A program made the position numbers and the translations under genes. A model generated the notes under the pieces. The model saw only the letters and a program-made list of their open reading frames with translations. It was not told the origin of the DNA and did not search any database. A stretch of DNA of 64,000 bases from Aggregicoccus sp. 17bor-14 (lineage in GTDB: Bacteria > Myxococcota > Myxococcia > Myxococcales > Myxococcaceae). The stretch spans positions 186,001 to 250,000 of the forward strand of contig NZ_VJZZ01000006.1 of assembly GCF_009659535.1 (NCBI RefSeq), given 5' to 3'. Positions 9,677 through 19,070 of this stretch are shown piece after piece (position 1 is the stretch's first letter; each line of letters opens with the position of its first letter).

Positions 9677-10894
9677 CTAGCGAAGCTCGCGCTTGATCAG
9701 CTGCAGCAGCGGGTCGCGCTGACCGGCCGGCTGGCCTGCGAGGAAGCCCGCGTTGAGCTGCCAGAGCATGGCGCCGCCCAGCCCCTTCGCCTTCACGTAG
9801 TCGCACTTGGCCTTCATCGCCTGCGCGTCGTCGAAGGAGAGAAAGAGGTCGTCGTCGGCGCCCGCGGCGTCCAGCGAGTCGTAGCTCGCCTGCGCGTCCG
9901 GGTCCCACACCCGGGTCATCGCCGGGTGGGCGCTGCGCTCGGCGAGCAGCTCGAAGAGGTACACGTCCGAGCGGGTGCTGGGCGCCTGGCTCCAGCGCTG
10001 GCGCGGGCCGGTGACGCCCTCGCCCGCGGCGTCCGCGCGCCGCCCGCCCTGCCAGCGCTGGCCGGTGAAGGGGACGCCCACGCCCAGCTTCGCTGCCGGC
10101 ACGCCCGCAGCGACGTACGCCGCCACGGCCGCGTCCACCGTGCCCGGGCTGATGCTCGTGCCGGGCATGACGTAGCCCGCGGCGTAGAGCGCGGAGTTGT
10201 GCCAGGTGGGCAGCGACGCGTCCCATGCGTCCATGAAGTAGTAGGTCATGAGGTTCACCTGGTCGAGCAGGTCCGCCACGCTGGCCACTGCCTGCGGCTG
10301 CGAGGTGGGCGCGAGCGGCGAGTAGAGCACCGCCGTGGTGAGCACCGGGCGCGGGCTGAGCTTGTCCAGCTCGGCGCGCAGCGCGCGGATGAAGGGTGGG
10401 TAGTTGTCGCGGAACTCGGCGCCGTCCGTGCCCGACTCCCAGTCGATGTCCACCCCGTCGTAGCCGCCCGCCTTCACCTTCTTCAGGATGTTCGCGATGA
10501 GGGTGTCGCGGTACTGCGGGCTGCCGCCGGAGGTGAAGGTGTAGCCCACCGAGAGCAGCACCTTCACGCCCTTGGCGTGCGCGGCGGCGACGAGGGCGGG
10601 GGCCTCGGGCGCCAGGTTGTACGGGTCTGCGAGCGCGCCTCCCGCACCGGGCTGCACCGCGAAGTGCAGCACGTGCGTGAGCGCGCCGAAGTCGATGTCC
10701 GCGGGCGCCATGTGGCGCGGCTCACCCGGAATCGTCCAGCCCACGTAGTAGCCCGTCACCCAGCGGCCCGCGGGCGGCGGCGTCCCCGCGTCCACCTGCG
10801 AGCCGGGGTCCTGGGGATCGGGGTTGGCGACCGGGCTTGCGCCTCCACAGCCCACGGCCACTCCCAGCGCGAGCACGGCGAACAGGGCTCTCAT
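9677..10894 (-). CDS. Glycoside hydrolase family 18 lipoprotein (chitinase-like)
   Basis: This 405-residue protein begins with a lipoprotein signal (ALGVAVGC, Cys16) followed by a Pro/Asp-rich linker, so it should be membrane-anchored on the outside. The TIM-barrel starts at WVTGYYVGW. The GH18 catalytic signature DGVDIDWE is complete, with Asp146, Asp149, Asp151 and proton donor Glu153. MTYYFMDAWD and the final GAMLWQLNAG strand also match the family. GH18 enzymes cleave beta-1,4 GlcNAc linkages in chitin or related polymers, fitting a predatory or saprophytic bacterium; peptidoglycan or glycoprotein glycans are alternatives. It is divergent from a phosphoesterase gene, with 141 bp between. 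Confidence 0.88.
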   Translation of the reverse strand: MRALFAVLALGVAVGCGGASPVANPDPQDPGSQVDAGTPPPAGRWVTGYYVGWTIPGEPRHMAPADIDFGALTHVLHFAVQPGAGGALADPYNLAPEAPALVAAAHAKGVKVLLSVGYTFTSGGSPQYRDTLIANILKKVKAGGYDGVDIDWESGTDGAEFRDNYPPFIRALRAELDKLSPRPVLTTAVLYSPLAPTSQPQAVASVADLLDQVNLMTYYFMDAWDASLPTWHNSALYAAGYVMPGTSISPGTVDAAVAAYVAAGVPAAKLGVGVPFTGQRWQGGRRADAAGEGVTGPRQRWSQAPSTRSDVYLFELLAERSAHPAMTRVWDPDAQASYDSLDAAGADDDLFLSFDDAQAMKAKCDYVKAKGLGGAMLWQLNAGFLAGQPAGQRDPLLQLIKRELR

Positions 10895-11035
10895 GAGCGC
10901 GCAACGCTACGTGCCCCTTCCCTGCGGCCCCGTAGTCCTGCGGGGTAGGGCGCTCGTTTGCTCCGCGGCACGCGACTGAACGTTCCGCCCCTTCGCGAAA
11001 GTTGCAGGTGCGTGCCCTGGCGGAGGAAAGGGGAG

Positions 11036-11932
11036 ATGCTGCGCGGCATGGTCTCGCGCTTTCGACTCCTCGCCGCCGCGGCGCTCGCGCTCGGCGCCTG
11101 CAGCTCGCAGCCGCCGCCCACCCCGCCCGCGCCCGAGCTGCCCGCGGACCCCCGGGTGCTGGTGGGCGCAGGGGACATCGCCAGCTGCGACTGGGACGAC
11201 GACGAGGCCACGGCGCAGCTGCTCGACACGACACCGGGCACGGTGTTCATGCTGGGGGACGCGGCGTATCCCAATGGCAGCAGCGAGACGCTCACGCGCT
11301 GCTACGGGCCGACGTGGGGGCGGCACCTCGCGCGCACGCGCCCCGCGCCGGGAAACCACGAGTACTACGCGGACGCCGCGGCGGGCCCCTACTTCCAGTA
11401 CTTCGGGGCGGCCGCAGGCGAGCCCGGCCGCGGCTACTACAGCTACGAGGTGGCCACCTGGCACGTGGTGGTGCTCAACAGCGAGGTGGACGCGGGCGCG
11501 GAGAGCGCGCAGGTGAGGTGGCTGCGCGAGGACCTCGCGGCACACCCTGCGCACTGCACGCTCGCGTACTGGCACCGGCCGCGCTTCAGCTCGGGCGCCC
11601 ACGGCAGCGCGCCCGAGCTGCAGCCGCTGTGGGACGCGCTGTACGCGGCCGGCGCGGAGGTGGTGCTCAGCGGGCACGACCACCACTACGAGCGCTTCGC
11701 CCCGCAGACGCCGCTCGGTGAGGCGGACCCCGAGCGCGGCATCCGCGCGTTCGTCGTGGGCACGGGCGGCGCGCCGACCTACCCCGTCGTCCAAGTGCTC
11801 CCGAACAGCGAGGTGCGCCGCGCGGAGGTGCACGGCGTGCTCAAGCTCACGCTCGAGGAGGACGGCTACCGCTGGGAGTTCCTCTCCACGAAGGGAGAGT
11901 TCCACGACGAGGGGAGCGGGAGCTGCCACTGA
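11036..11932 (+). CDS. Calcineurin-like metallophosphoesterase lipoprotein
   Basis: This 298-residue protein carries a lipobox (LALGAC, Cys22) and all metallophosphoesterase blocks: GAGDIASCDWDDD, GDAAYP, GNHEYY, YWHRPRF and SGHDHHYERF. The His/Asp spacing resembles purple acid phosphatase-type enzymes, which hydrolyse phosphomonoesters or nucleotides with a dinuclear metal centre. ATG at 11036 is chosen because GGAGG lies about nine bases upstream; an in-frame ATG at 11048 is an alternative and would still keep the signal peptide. The protein should act on the cell surface. It is divergent from the GH18 lipoprotein, suggesting a shared nutrient-scavenging setting. Confidence 0.85.
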   Translation: MLRGMVSRFRLLAAAALALGACSSQPPPTPPAPELPADPRVLVGAGDIASCDWDDDEATAQLLDTTPGTVFMLGDAAYPNGSSETLTRCYGPTWGRHLARTRPAPGNHEYYADAAAGPYFQYFGAAAGEPGRGYYSYEVATWHVVVLNSEVDAGAESAQVRWLREDLAAHPAHCTLAYWHRPRFSSGAHGSAPELQPLWDALYAAGAEVVLSGHDHHYERFAPQTPLGEADPERGIRAFVVGTGGAPTYPVVQVLPNSEVRRAEVHGVLKLTLEEDGYRWEFLSTKGEFHDEGSGSCH

Positions 11933-12000
11933 GCGCACTCCCCTCACGAACCGGAGGGAGAGGGCGCGTCGTGCAGCTGCGCCCCACGTTCAGCTCTCGC

Positions 12001-12360
12001 TCACGCCCGGTGCGCCACCTCCACGAGCACCGGGCCGGGCGCGTAGCAGTAGAAGAGCAGCGCGCCGCGGCGGTGGTCGAGCGGCGACACGCGCTCCACG
12101 CCGCCCTCGGTGATGCGCGCGTGCATCGCGCGCACCTCGTCCTCCGTGTCCAGGTGGAATCCCACGTGGAAGGGCTCGGGCAGCGCGTGTCCGCCTGGGC
12201 GCACGGGACTGAGCACCAGCGTGAAGCCGGCCTCGTCCTTCAGGATGGCGAGCGCGTCGCGCCCCTTCATCTCCACCAGCCTCAAGCCGAAGAAGCGCTC
12301 GAAGAAGGTGGCGGTGCTGCGCACGTCGGGAACGGGGAGGTCGAGGTGGTTGAGCTGCAT
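12001..12360 (-). CDS. VOC superfamily (glyoxalase/bleomycin resistance fold) protein
   Basis: This 119-residue protein is a single glyoxalase-fold unit: it opens with MQLNHLDLPVPDVRST and continues with the FFERFFGL pattern. Possible metal ligands are His5, a His in EPFHVGFHLD and Glu in the terminal VLVEVAHR. VOC proteins may be dioxygenases, isomerases or drug-binding proteins, and one unit of this length normally works as a homodimer. Function cannot be narrowed. The ATG at 12358-12360 fits the conserved start of the family. The upstream 250 bp hold the hairpin cluster described separately, which lies on the opposite strand. Confidence 0.8.
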   Translation of the reverse strand: MQLNHLDLPVPDVRSTATFFERFFGLRLVEMKGRDALAILKDEAGFTLVLSPVRPGGHALPEPFHVGFHLDTEDEVRAMHARITEGGVERVSPLDHRRGALLFYCYAPGPVLVEVAHRA

Positions 12361-12440
12361 GGCGTACGTCCTTTCGGGTGGGACCCGGACGGGACGTGGC
12401 CTCGAGCTGTCGAGAGCGGCCTTCGCATGACACACCCGTC

Positions 12441-12560
12441 CGAGCGCCCCGCTCTCAGAGCGGGGTCCTCGTCGTGGGTTCTCGCGAACAGCAGCGCGGA
12501 GCAGAGCTCTCCACCGTGGAGAGGGGTCGGGCTCACCAGATCAACCGACCCTGCCTTTTT
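12441..12560 (+). ncRNA. Candidate structured small RNA: four hairpins and a T-tract
   Basis: Within 120 bp four inverted repeats follow each other: 12441-12471 (CGAG/CTCG outer pair and CCCCGCT/AGCGGGG inner pair, loop CTCAG), 12478-12489 (GTTC/GAAC with a four-base loop), 12507-12523 (CTCTCCAC/GTGGAGAG), and 12524-12551 (GGGTCGG/CCGACCC, 14-base loop) followed by TGCCTTTTT. Plus-strand orientation is set by the T-tract, the only run of five T found in the window. No plus-strand protein gene ends nearby. The overall plan recalls the Pxr small RNA of myxobacteria, which has several stem-loops, but I cannot establish homology. A bidirectional terminator for the minus-strand permease is the main alternative. 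Confidence 0.45.
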
Positions 12561-12614
12561 CGACGGGGCCCAGGGTACGGGGCACGCTGGGGGGAAGCAA
12601 GCTCCCCCGCGGCG

Positions 12615-15068
12615 TCACTCGGCGCGCAGCACCGTCATCGGGTCCACCTTCGCGGCGCGCCTCGCGGGGACCACGCTCGCGAGCAGGGCGACCGAGAGCA
12701 GCAGCAGGCCGACCGCGGCGAAGGTGAGGGGATCCGTCGGGCTCACCCCGTACACGAGGCTCGAGAGCACCCGGGTGAGCCCCAGCGCGCACAGCGCCCC
12801 CACGCCGAGGCCCAGCGCCGCGAGCCCCGCCGCCTCGCGCACCACGCCGCGCAGCACCGTGCCCGCACTCGCTCCCAGCGCGAAGCGGATGCCGAACTCG
12901 CGCGTGCGCTGCGCCACCGCGTAGGACACCACGCCGTAGAGCCCCAGCACCGCGAGCAGCAGCGCGATGCTGCCGAAGGCCCCGAGCAAGAGCAGGCTGA
13001 AGCGGCGCTCGGCGAGCGAGCCCGAGAGCAGCGCCTCCACCGTGCGCAGCCGCGGCGGCACCTCGGGCATCAGCTCGCGCAGCACCGGCCGCGCCGCCTG
13101 GGCGAGCGCCGCGGACGAGAGCCTGTCCCCCGAGACCGCGAGGTGGAAGCGCCCCGCGTCCTTCAGCCGCTGCTGGCTGGAGCCGTAGAGCGTGGGCTGC
13201 GGCGCGGCGTCGAGCGACTCGTCGCGCACGTCGCCCACCACGCCCACCACGGTGAAGGGCGTCAGGTCTCCGTCCATGTTGCCGAACTGCACCACCTTGC
13301 CCAGCGGGTCCTCGCCGGGCCAGCGCGCGCGGGCGAGCGACTCGCTGACGAGCGCCACGTGCGGCGCGTCGTGCGTGTCGCCGGGGCCGAAGAGCCGGCC
13401 GCGCAGCAGGGGGATGCCCATCGCGCGGAAGTAGCCCTCGCTCGCGATGCGGTAGGCGGCCTGGCCCGTGCGCGTGGGCTCTCGCGCGAGCCGCCCGAAG
13501 TCCTCCAGCGTCTTCACCTCGTCCGGACGCTCGAGCACGAGGAAGGTGCCGTCCGGGTGGAAGCCCTCCATCGGGATGTCGCTCACGCTGCCCACCTCCT
13601 GCACGCCGGGCAGCGCGCGCAGCCGCTCCGAGAGCACCTGCTGCTGGCGCACCTGGCGCAGGCCCTCGGCCTCGTCCTGCGCGGGCGGCAGGACGACGCT
13701 CAGCATCGCCACTCCTCGCGTGCGGTAGCCCGGGTCCACCTGCAAGAGGCGCAGGAAGCTGCGCGCGAGCAGCGCCGCGCCCACCAGCAGCACCAGCGCG
13801 AGCGCGAGCTGCCCCACCACCAGCGCCGCGCGCCCGCGGCCCCCGCCGCCCGCGAGCGAGCGTCCGCCCGAGACCAGCGCCTCCCACGGGCTCTGCCCCG
13901 CGGCCTTGAGCGCCGTCACCCACCCGAGCCCGAGCGCGAGCAGGAGACTCAGGCCCAGTGCGAAAGCGAGCACCGCGCCGTTCACCCCCACCTCGCCCGC
14001 GCGCGGCAGGTCCCCGGGCTCGAGCGCGAGCAGCCCCTGCACGCTCCACGCGGCAAGCAGCACGCCGAGCCCACCGCCCGCGAGCGTGAGCAGCAGCGTC
14101 TCGGTGAGGAACTGGCGCACCAGCGCGCCGCGCCCCGCCCCCAGCGCCACGCGCACCGCGAGCTCTCGCCGCCGCGTGGCCGCGCGGGCGAGCAGCAGGT
14201 GCGTCACGTTGGCGCCCGCGACCAGCAGCAGGAAGGCCGCGGCCCCCAGCAGGATGAGCAGCGTGGGGCGCGCGCCGCCCACCAGGCTCTCGCGCAGCGG
14301 CACCGCGCGCGCGTCCGCCATGCGCGTGTCCACCCCGTACTGCGCCTTCAGCTCGCGCGCGACGGCCGAGAGCTCGCGGCCCACCGCCTCCAGCGCGACG
14401 CCCTCGCGCACCCGCCCCACCACCTGCCAGTTGTGCGCGGTGCGGCTCGCGTAGCGCGGCTCCAGCTCGCGCGCCGTCCACAGCTCGGTGCCCGCGGGGT
14501 AGTCGAAGCGCGGCGGGAGCACGCCCACCACCGTGTACGCGCGGCCCTCGAAGCGCAGGGTGCGCTGCTCGGCCGTGAGGGGCCGTGCGCCCAGGTGCCG
14601 GCGCCAGAAGGCGTCGCTCACCAGCACCGCGGGCGCGCCGCCCGGCTGCTGCTCCTCGGGGAGGAAGCCTCGGCCCTGCGTGGGCTGCACTCCCATCATC
14701 CGGAAGAAGTCGCGCGAGACCATGGCCAGCTCGGCGAAGGTGGGCGCGTCCGCCCCCGTGACTGCCACCTCCTGGCCGGCGGCGAGCTGTGCGAGCGCCT
14801 CGAAGCCGTGCACGCGCGCCTGCACGTCCTCGAAGTTCGGGTCGCTGAACTGCATCAGGTGCCCGTCCGTGGCCACCTGCGAGACGCGCACGAGGCGCTC
14901 GGGGTGGGGGTAGGGCAGGGGGCGCAGCAGCACCCCCTCCACCACGCTGAAGAGGGCGGTGCTCGCCCCGATGCCCACCGCCAGCATCAAGATGCAGGTG
15001 AGCGCGAAGCCAGGGGTGCGGCGCAGGCCCCGCAGCGCGTGGCGCAGGTCACCGGTGAACGTGTCCAT
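12615..15068 (-). CDS. ADOP-type orphan ABC permease (MacB/FtsX-like, 817 aa)
   Basis: This 817-residue permease shares its architecture with the 801-residue gene at 7.2-9.6 kb. It has an N-terminal helix (FALTCILMLAVGIGASTALFSVV), a MacB periplasmic domain, an FtsX core around residues 275-420 (ATRRRELAVRVALGAGRGALV), a second periplasmic part, and a terminal FtsX core (RTREFGIRFALGAS) closing with KVDPMTVLRAE. The opening LRHALRGLRRTPGF is typical of ADOP proteins of Acidobacteria and myxobacteria. No cognate ATPase lies next to it. It is presumably an inner-membrane component of an efflux or envelope-remodelling system. Confidence 0.85.
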   Translation of the reverse strand: MDTFTGDLRHALRGLRRTPGFALTCILMLAVGIGASTALFSVVEGVLLRPLPYPHPERLVRVSQVATDGHLMQFSDPNFEDVQARVHGFEALAQLAAGQEVAVTGADAPTFAELAMVSRDFFRMMGVQPTQGRGFLPEEQQPGGAPAVLVSDAFWRRHLGARPLTAEQRTLRFEGRAYTVVGVLPPRFDYPAGTELWTARELEPRYASRTAHNWQVVGRVREGVALEAVGRELSAVARELKAQYGVDTRMADARAVPLRESLVGGARPTLLILLGAAAFLLLVAGANVTHLLLARAATRRRELAVRVALGAGRGALVRQFLTETLLLTLAGGGLGVLLAAWSVQGLLALEPGDLPRAGEVGVNGAVLAFALGLSLLLALGLGWVTALKAAGQSPWEALVSGGRSLAGGGGRGRAALVVGQLALALVLLVGAALLARSFLRLLQVDPGYRTRGVAMLSVVLPPAQDEAEGLRQVRQQQVLSERLRALPGVQEVGSVSDIPMEGFHPDGTFLVLERPDEVKTLEDFGRLAREPTRTGQAAYRIASEGYFRAMGIPLLRGRLFGPGDTHDAPHVALVSESLARARWPGEDPLGKVVQFGNMDGDLTPFTVVGVVGDVRDESLDAAPQPTLYGSSQQRLKDAGRFHLAVSGDRLSSAALAQAARPVLRELMPEVPPRLRTVEALLSGSLAERRFSLLLLGAFGSIALLLAVLGLYGVVSYAVAQRTREFGIRFALGASAGTVLRGVVREAAGLAALGLGVGALCALGLTRVLSSLVYGVSPTDPLTFAAVGLLLLSVALLASVVPARRAAKVDPMTVLRAE

Positions 15069-15123
15069 GGGGCCTCCGAAGCCAGTCCGGGAGGCCTACG
15101 GGCGCGCAGGGCGGCGATTGCAG

Positions 15124-15336
15124 CTACTCGCGCGGCGCGGAGTCGGGCGGCCGGGAGTCGCGGGGCGGCAGGGGCGGCTGGCGGGCGTGCTCCGGCCCCG
15201 GAGGAGGCGGCGGGGGCGCGTTCTTGTCCCGGAACATGCGCCAGTTGTGCCAGTTCGAGCTCCACATCCAGGGCCCGAGCAGCATCGTCAGGGCGGTGAA
15301 GGCCACGGCGCCGCCCACGAAGATCAAGATGTCCAT
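15124..15336 (-). CDS. Small single-helix membrane protein with proline-rich tail
   Basis: This 70-residue hypothetical protein starts MDILIFVGG and contains one membrane helix at about residues 3-24, then a WSSNWHNWRMF aromatic stretch and a Pro/Arg-rich, disordered tail starting with a run of six prolines. It lies 55 bp upstream of the second orphan permease and reads in the same direction, so it may be co-transcribed. It is not recognised as a member of a named family. The helix and the plausible start favour a real gene, but shadow coding is not excluded at this length. Confidence 0.5.
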   Translation of the reverse strand: MDILIFVGGAVAFTALTMLLGPWMWSSNWHNWRMFRDKNAPPPPPPGPEHARQPPLPPRDSRPPDSAPRE

Positions 15337-15572
15337 GTCACCTCTCCGTCCACGCCCGCTGTGGGCCCTCCGGCGCGAAAGGGCCGGCCCTCGTGTGCGC
15401 AGCGACCGGGGCCGCGAGGAGCCGAGCGTCCGCTCGCTCCCTGCCGCGCAGGCGCCGCGACGCCGCTGCACACGCGTCGAACTCTAGCGGGCACGGCCTG
15501 TACCGCAACCGCATGTGCTCAGGCTCACTGCTGCGCAGGAGAAGCGCGGCTCGGGTGCGCGTCAGGGCGTCG

Positions 15573-16432
15573 TCACGGCTTCAATGTGCGCGCGTGGTGG
15601 CGCAGGTGCTCCTCCACGAGCGTGGCGATGAAGTAGTAGCCGTGGTCGTAGCCCTCGTGGCGGCGCAGCTGCAGCGGCTGGCCGGCCCTGCGGCACGCGG
15701 CCTCGAGCAGCTCGGGGCGCAGCTCGCGCTCGAGGAACTTGTCCGCCGTGCCCTGGTCCACGAGCAGGGTGCCGGGCAGGCGTCGCCCCGACTCGAGCAG
15801 CGCCACCGCGTCGTGCTCGGCCCACGCCGCGCGGTCCTCGCCGAGGTAGCCCGCGAAGGCCTTCTGGCCCCATGGGACTCGAGATGGCGCCACGATGGGG
15901 GCGAAGGCGCTCACGCTCGCGTAGTCCTGCGGGTGGCGCAGCGCGAGGGTGAGCGCGCCGTGGCCGCCCATCGAGTGGCCGAAGAGGCCGCGCACGTCCT
16001 TGCGCACGGGGAAGCCCGCCTCCACCGCCTGCCGCAGCTCGCGGGTGACGTAGGTCTCCATGCGGTAGGCCTGGCGCCAGGGCTCGCGCGTGGCATCGAG
16101 GTAGAAGCCCGCGCCCTGGCCGAAGTCCCACGCGGCGTCGTCGCCGGGAAAGCGCGCGGCGCGCGGAGAGGTGTCGCAGGTGACGAGCGCGAGGCCCAGC
16201 TCCGCGGCCACCCGCTGCGCCCCGGCCTTCGCCATGAAGGTCTCCTCGGTGCAGGTGAGGCCCGCGAGGTAGTAGAGCGCCGGCGCTTCGCGCCCCGGGA
16301 CGGCGCCGGGCGGGAGGAAGACGCTGAAGCGCATGGGCCCCGCACAGGCCTCGCTCGCGTGCTCGTAGAAGCCCTGCACGCCGCCGAAGGCGCGGTGCTC
16401 GCTGCGCACGGTGTGGCTCGGCGCCGCGGCCA

Positions 16433-16433
<1 letters not shown>
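15573..16433 (-). CDS. fghA: S-formylglutathione hydrolase
   Basis: This 286-residue esterase hydrolyses S-formylglutathione to formate and glutathione, the second step of glutathione-dependent formaldehyde oxidation. Signatures are YYLAGLTCTEETFMAKAG, CDTSPR, the nucleophile elbow GHSMGGHGAL, and a C-terminal HEGYDHGYYFI segment with the catalytic His. Length is standard for FghA/esterase D. Its ATG overlaps the stop of the preceding dehydrogenase gene (ATGA), so the two are translationally coupled and act in sequence. No formaldehyde-responsive regulator such as FrmR is adjacent. The enzyme is cytoplasmic. Confidence 0.92.
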
Positions 16434-17542
<1,109 letters not shown>

Positions 17543-17731
17543 GCGGGGCGTTCCTCCGGGGGGTGAGGATAGGGAGCGGCGCGCACCGAGCGGCCGGACG
17601 CGTGCGGCGATGCGTCCGTTGGTGAGCGTGCCGGCAACATCCGTCCGCCGCGCGTCGCCGGGCAGCGGGCCCCGCGTGCGGCTCGGTCCCACGCCTGCCG
17701 GGCCACCAGGATGCCGGCGCGCTGCGCGTGC

Positions 17732-18259
17732 CTACTGCGCTTGCGGATGGAGTTGTTGGAGGAGCATTGCCCGGCACGCGTCGCGTCGCTCCCGCAGGGC
17801 AGGGGCCTCCACCTGGCCGAGCGCTTTCAAGGCTCGCTCCGTCCAGCGCTCGGCCACGCCCGACGCGGGCTCTAGGTGCGGCGGGGTGCACACCGTCTCC
17901 AGCGGCAGAAGGTCCCCGACCACGAGGTGCAGCACATTCTCCGGGGCTTCGGGTAACGCGAGCGCGAGAGAGATGGCGAGATCCTCGGAAGGTCCCGCAT
18001 CGGTACCCGGCCGCAACCTGCGCGCGACCTCGATCCATGCGGCCGCTCCCGACTGGACGCGCGCGCACAGCGACTCCCATTGCCCGGGCGCGTTCCACAG
18101 GCGTGTGACGACCTGCTGGGCGCCGTCACGGTCGACCTCCCGAAGCAGCGCATCCGCCGAAGGAAGACCTGACGCCCCGGCGCTCGAAGGGCTCGGCGGG
18201 TGCCCCGCACACGCAGAGGCGAGCAGCCAGAGTGCGACGATGGAAGGGGCGCGGAGCAT
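17732..18259 (-). CDS. Hypothetical lipoprotein, 175 aa
   Basis: No family is recognised. The N-terminus is a clear lipoprotein signal (IVALWLLASAC, Cys17) followed by a Pro/Ser-rich linker. The mature part is helical and contains several Leu/Ala-rich stretches (AISLALALPEAPENVLHLVVGDLLPLETVC). It stands alone between the formaldehyde operon and a flavin-reductase-like gene, with a dispersed repeat just upstream. No catalytic motif is visible. Confidence 0.65.
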   Translation of the reverse strand: MLRAPSIVALWLLASACAGHPPSPSSAGASGLPSADALLREVDRDGAQQVVTRLWNAPGQWESLCARVQSGAAAWIEVARRLRPGTDAGPSEDLAISLALALPEAPENVLHLVVGDLLPLETVCTPPHLEPASGVAERWTERALKALGQVEAPALRERRDACRAMLLQQLHPQAQ

Positions 18260-18314
18260 GCGCGCCTACTGTATCGCCACGGGGCCTCGTGGGCTCGAGG
18301 GTGCGAGTAGGAAT

Positions 18315-18350
18315 CCCTCACCCCGACCCTCTCCCAAAGGGAGAGGGGAC
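18315..18350 (+). repeat. Dispersed CCCTCACCCC hairpin repeat, copy 2
   Basis: The element reads CCCTCACCCC-GACCCTCTCCC-AAA-GGGAGAGGGGAC. It lies immediately beyond the stop of the flavin reductase-like gene (18357). The CCTCTCCC/GGGAGAGG arms form a hairpin with a three-base loop. The same core recurs at 7154, 22832, 27392 and 28998. Confidence 0.8.
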
Positions 18351-18356
18351 AGTGCT

Positions 18357-18983
18357 TCACGTCTCCGCACGGAAGTTGCGCCCGAGCGCGCCACTGGTCC
18401 CCACGTAGTGCCGGAACACGTAGAGCAGCGGGCCCCAGCGCGCGGGGTCCACGTGGTGCGTGCCCGGCACGGTGATGTCCTCGTGCGCATGCACGCGCGT
18501 CACCTGCAGCTCGGCGATGGCGAAGCCAGGCTCGTCTTGCTCGGGCGTCTGCCACGAGCCGCGCACCTCGAGGAGCCGCGTCTCCAGCTGCAGCGGGCAC
18601 TCGGCGACCCGTGGGGCGCCCACCGTGTCCGAGGGCAAGGGCGTGAGTCCTGCGCGCTCGAACTTGCGCGGCTCGAAGCGGTAGCCCATCTGCCGCTTCT
18701 CCACCGGCACCGGGTCTCGCCCCGTGGTGGGCCCCAGCCGTTCCACCTGCTCCCACAGCGCAGGGGAGGGCAGGTTCACGACCGCCTCGCGCGTGCGCTG
18801 CAGGTTCGCGAGCCCCTGGCCCAGCAGGCCGAGCCCTACGATGAGCCGATCGTCCAGCGCCCACACGCTGGAGAAGGGGCTGAGGTTGGCGCTGCCGTCC
18901 GGCTGCAGGGTGCTCAGCAGGGCGACGGGCGTGCCGAAATAGAGGATGCGCGGCTGGATGACGCGGTGGCGGGGCGTAGGCAT
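18357..18983 (-). CDS. Flavin reductase-like (FMN split-barrel) protein
   Basis: This 208-residue protein resembles the flavin reductase/DIM6-NTAB group with an FMN-binding split barrel. The landmark region is PVALLSTLQPDGSANLSPFSS, followed by NLQRTREAVVNLPS, which normally contacts the flavin. The C-terminal part contains EDITVPGTHHVDPARW. Such proteins reduce flavins for a partner oxygenase or act as stand-alone FMN oxidoreductases. No monooxygenase gene is adjacent. It lies head-to-head with the ArsR-type regulator 87 bp away, so the regulator may control it. Confidence 0.75.
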   Translation of the reverse strand: MPTPRHRVIQPRILYFGTPVALLSTLQPDGSANLSPFSSVWALDDRLIVGLGLLGQGLANLQRTREAVVNLPSPALWEQVERLGPTTGRDPVPVEKRQMGYRFEPRKFERAGLTPLPSDTVGAPRVAECPLQLETRLLEVRGSWQTPEQDEPGFAIAELQVTRVHAHEDITVPGTHHVDPARWGPLLYVFRHYVGTSGALGRNFRAET

Positions 18984-19070
18984 GCGAGGAGGCTGGACCT
19001 GCGAGGCCCCGCGATGCTTCGGTGCGGAGCGAAACGTCCGCGCCCGGCGCCCGTTACTCTTTCACTCACC

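Noticed and set aside
10925-10950. CCCCG-N8-CGGGG repeat in the divergent gap before the phosphoesterase
   Set aside because: Short arms and GC-only composition are expected by chance at this GC content; no matching copy or regulator nearby.
12524-12560. Reading the last hairpin as terminator of the second orphan permease
   Set aside because: The T-run is on the plus strand, while the permease is transcribed on the minus strand, where the run would read as A before the hairpin.
15337-15572. Plus-strand open frames in the gap after fghA
   Set aside because: Their translations are Arg/Ala/Ser-rich without a plausible ribosome site or conserved motif; the 236-bp gap holds nothing I can support.
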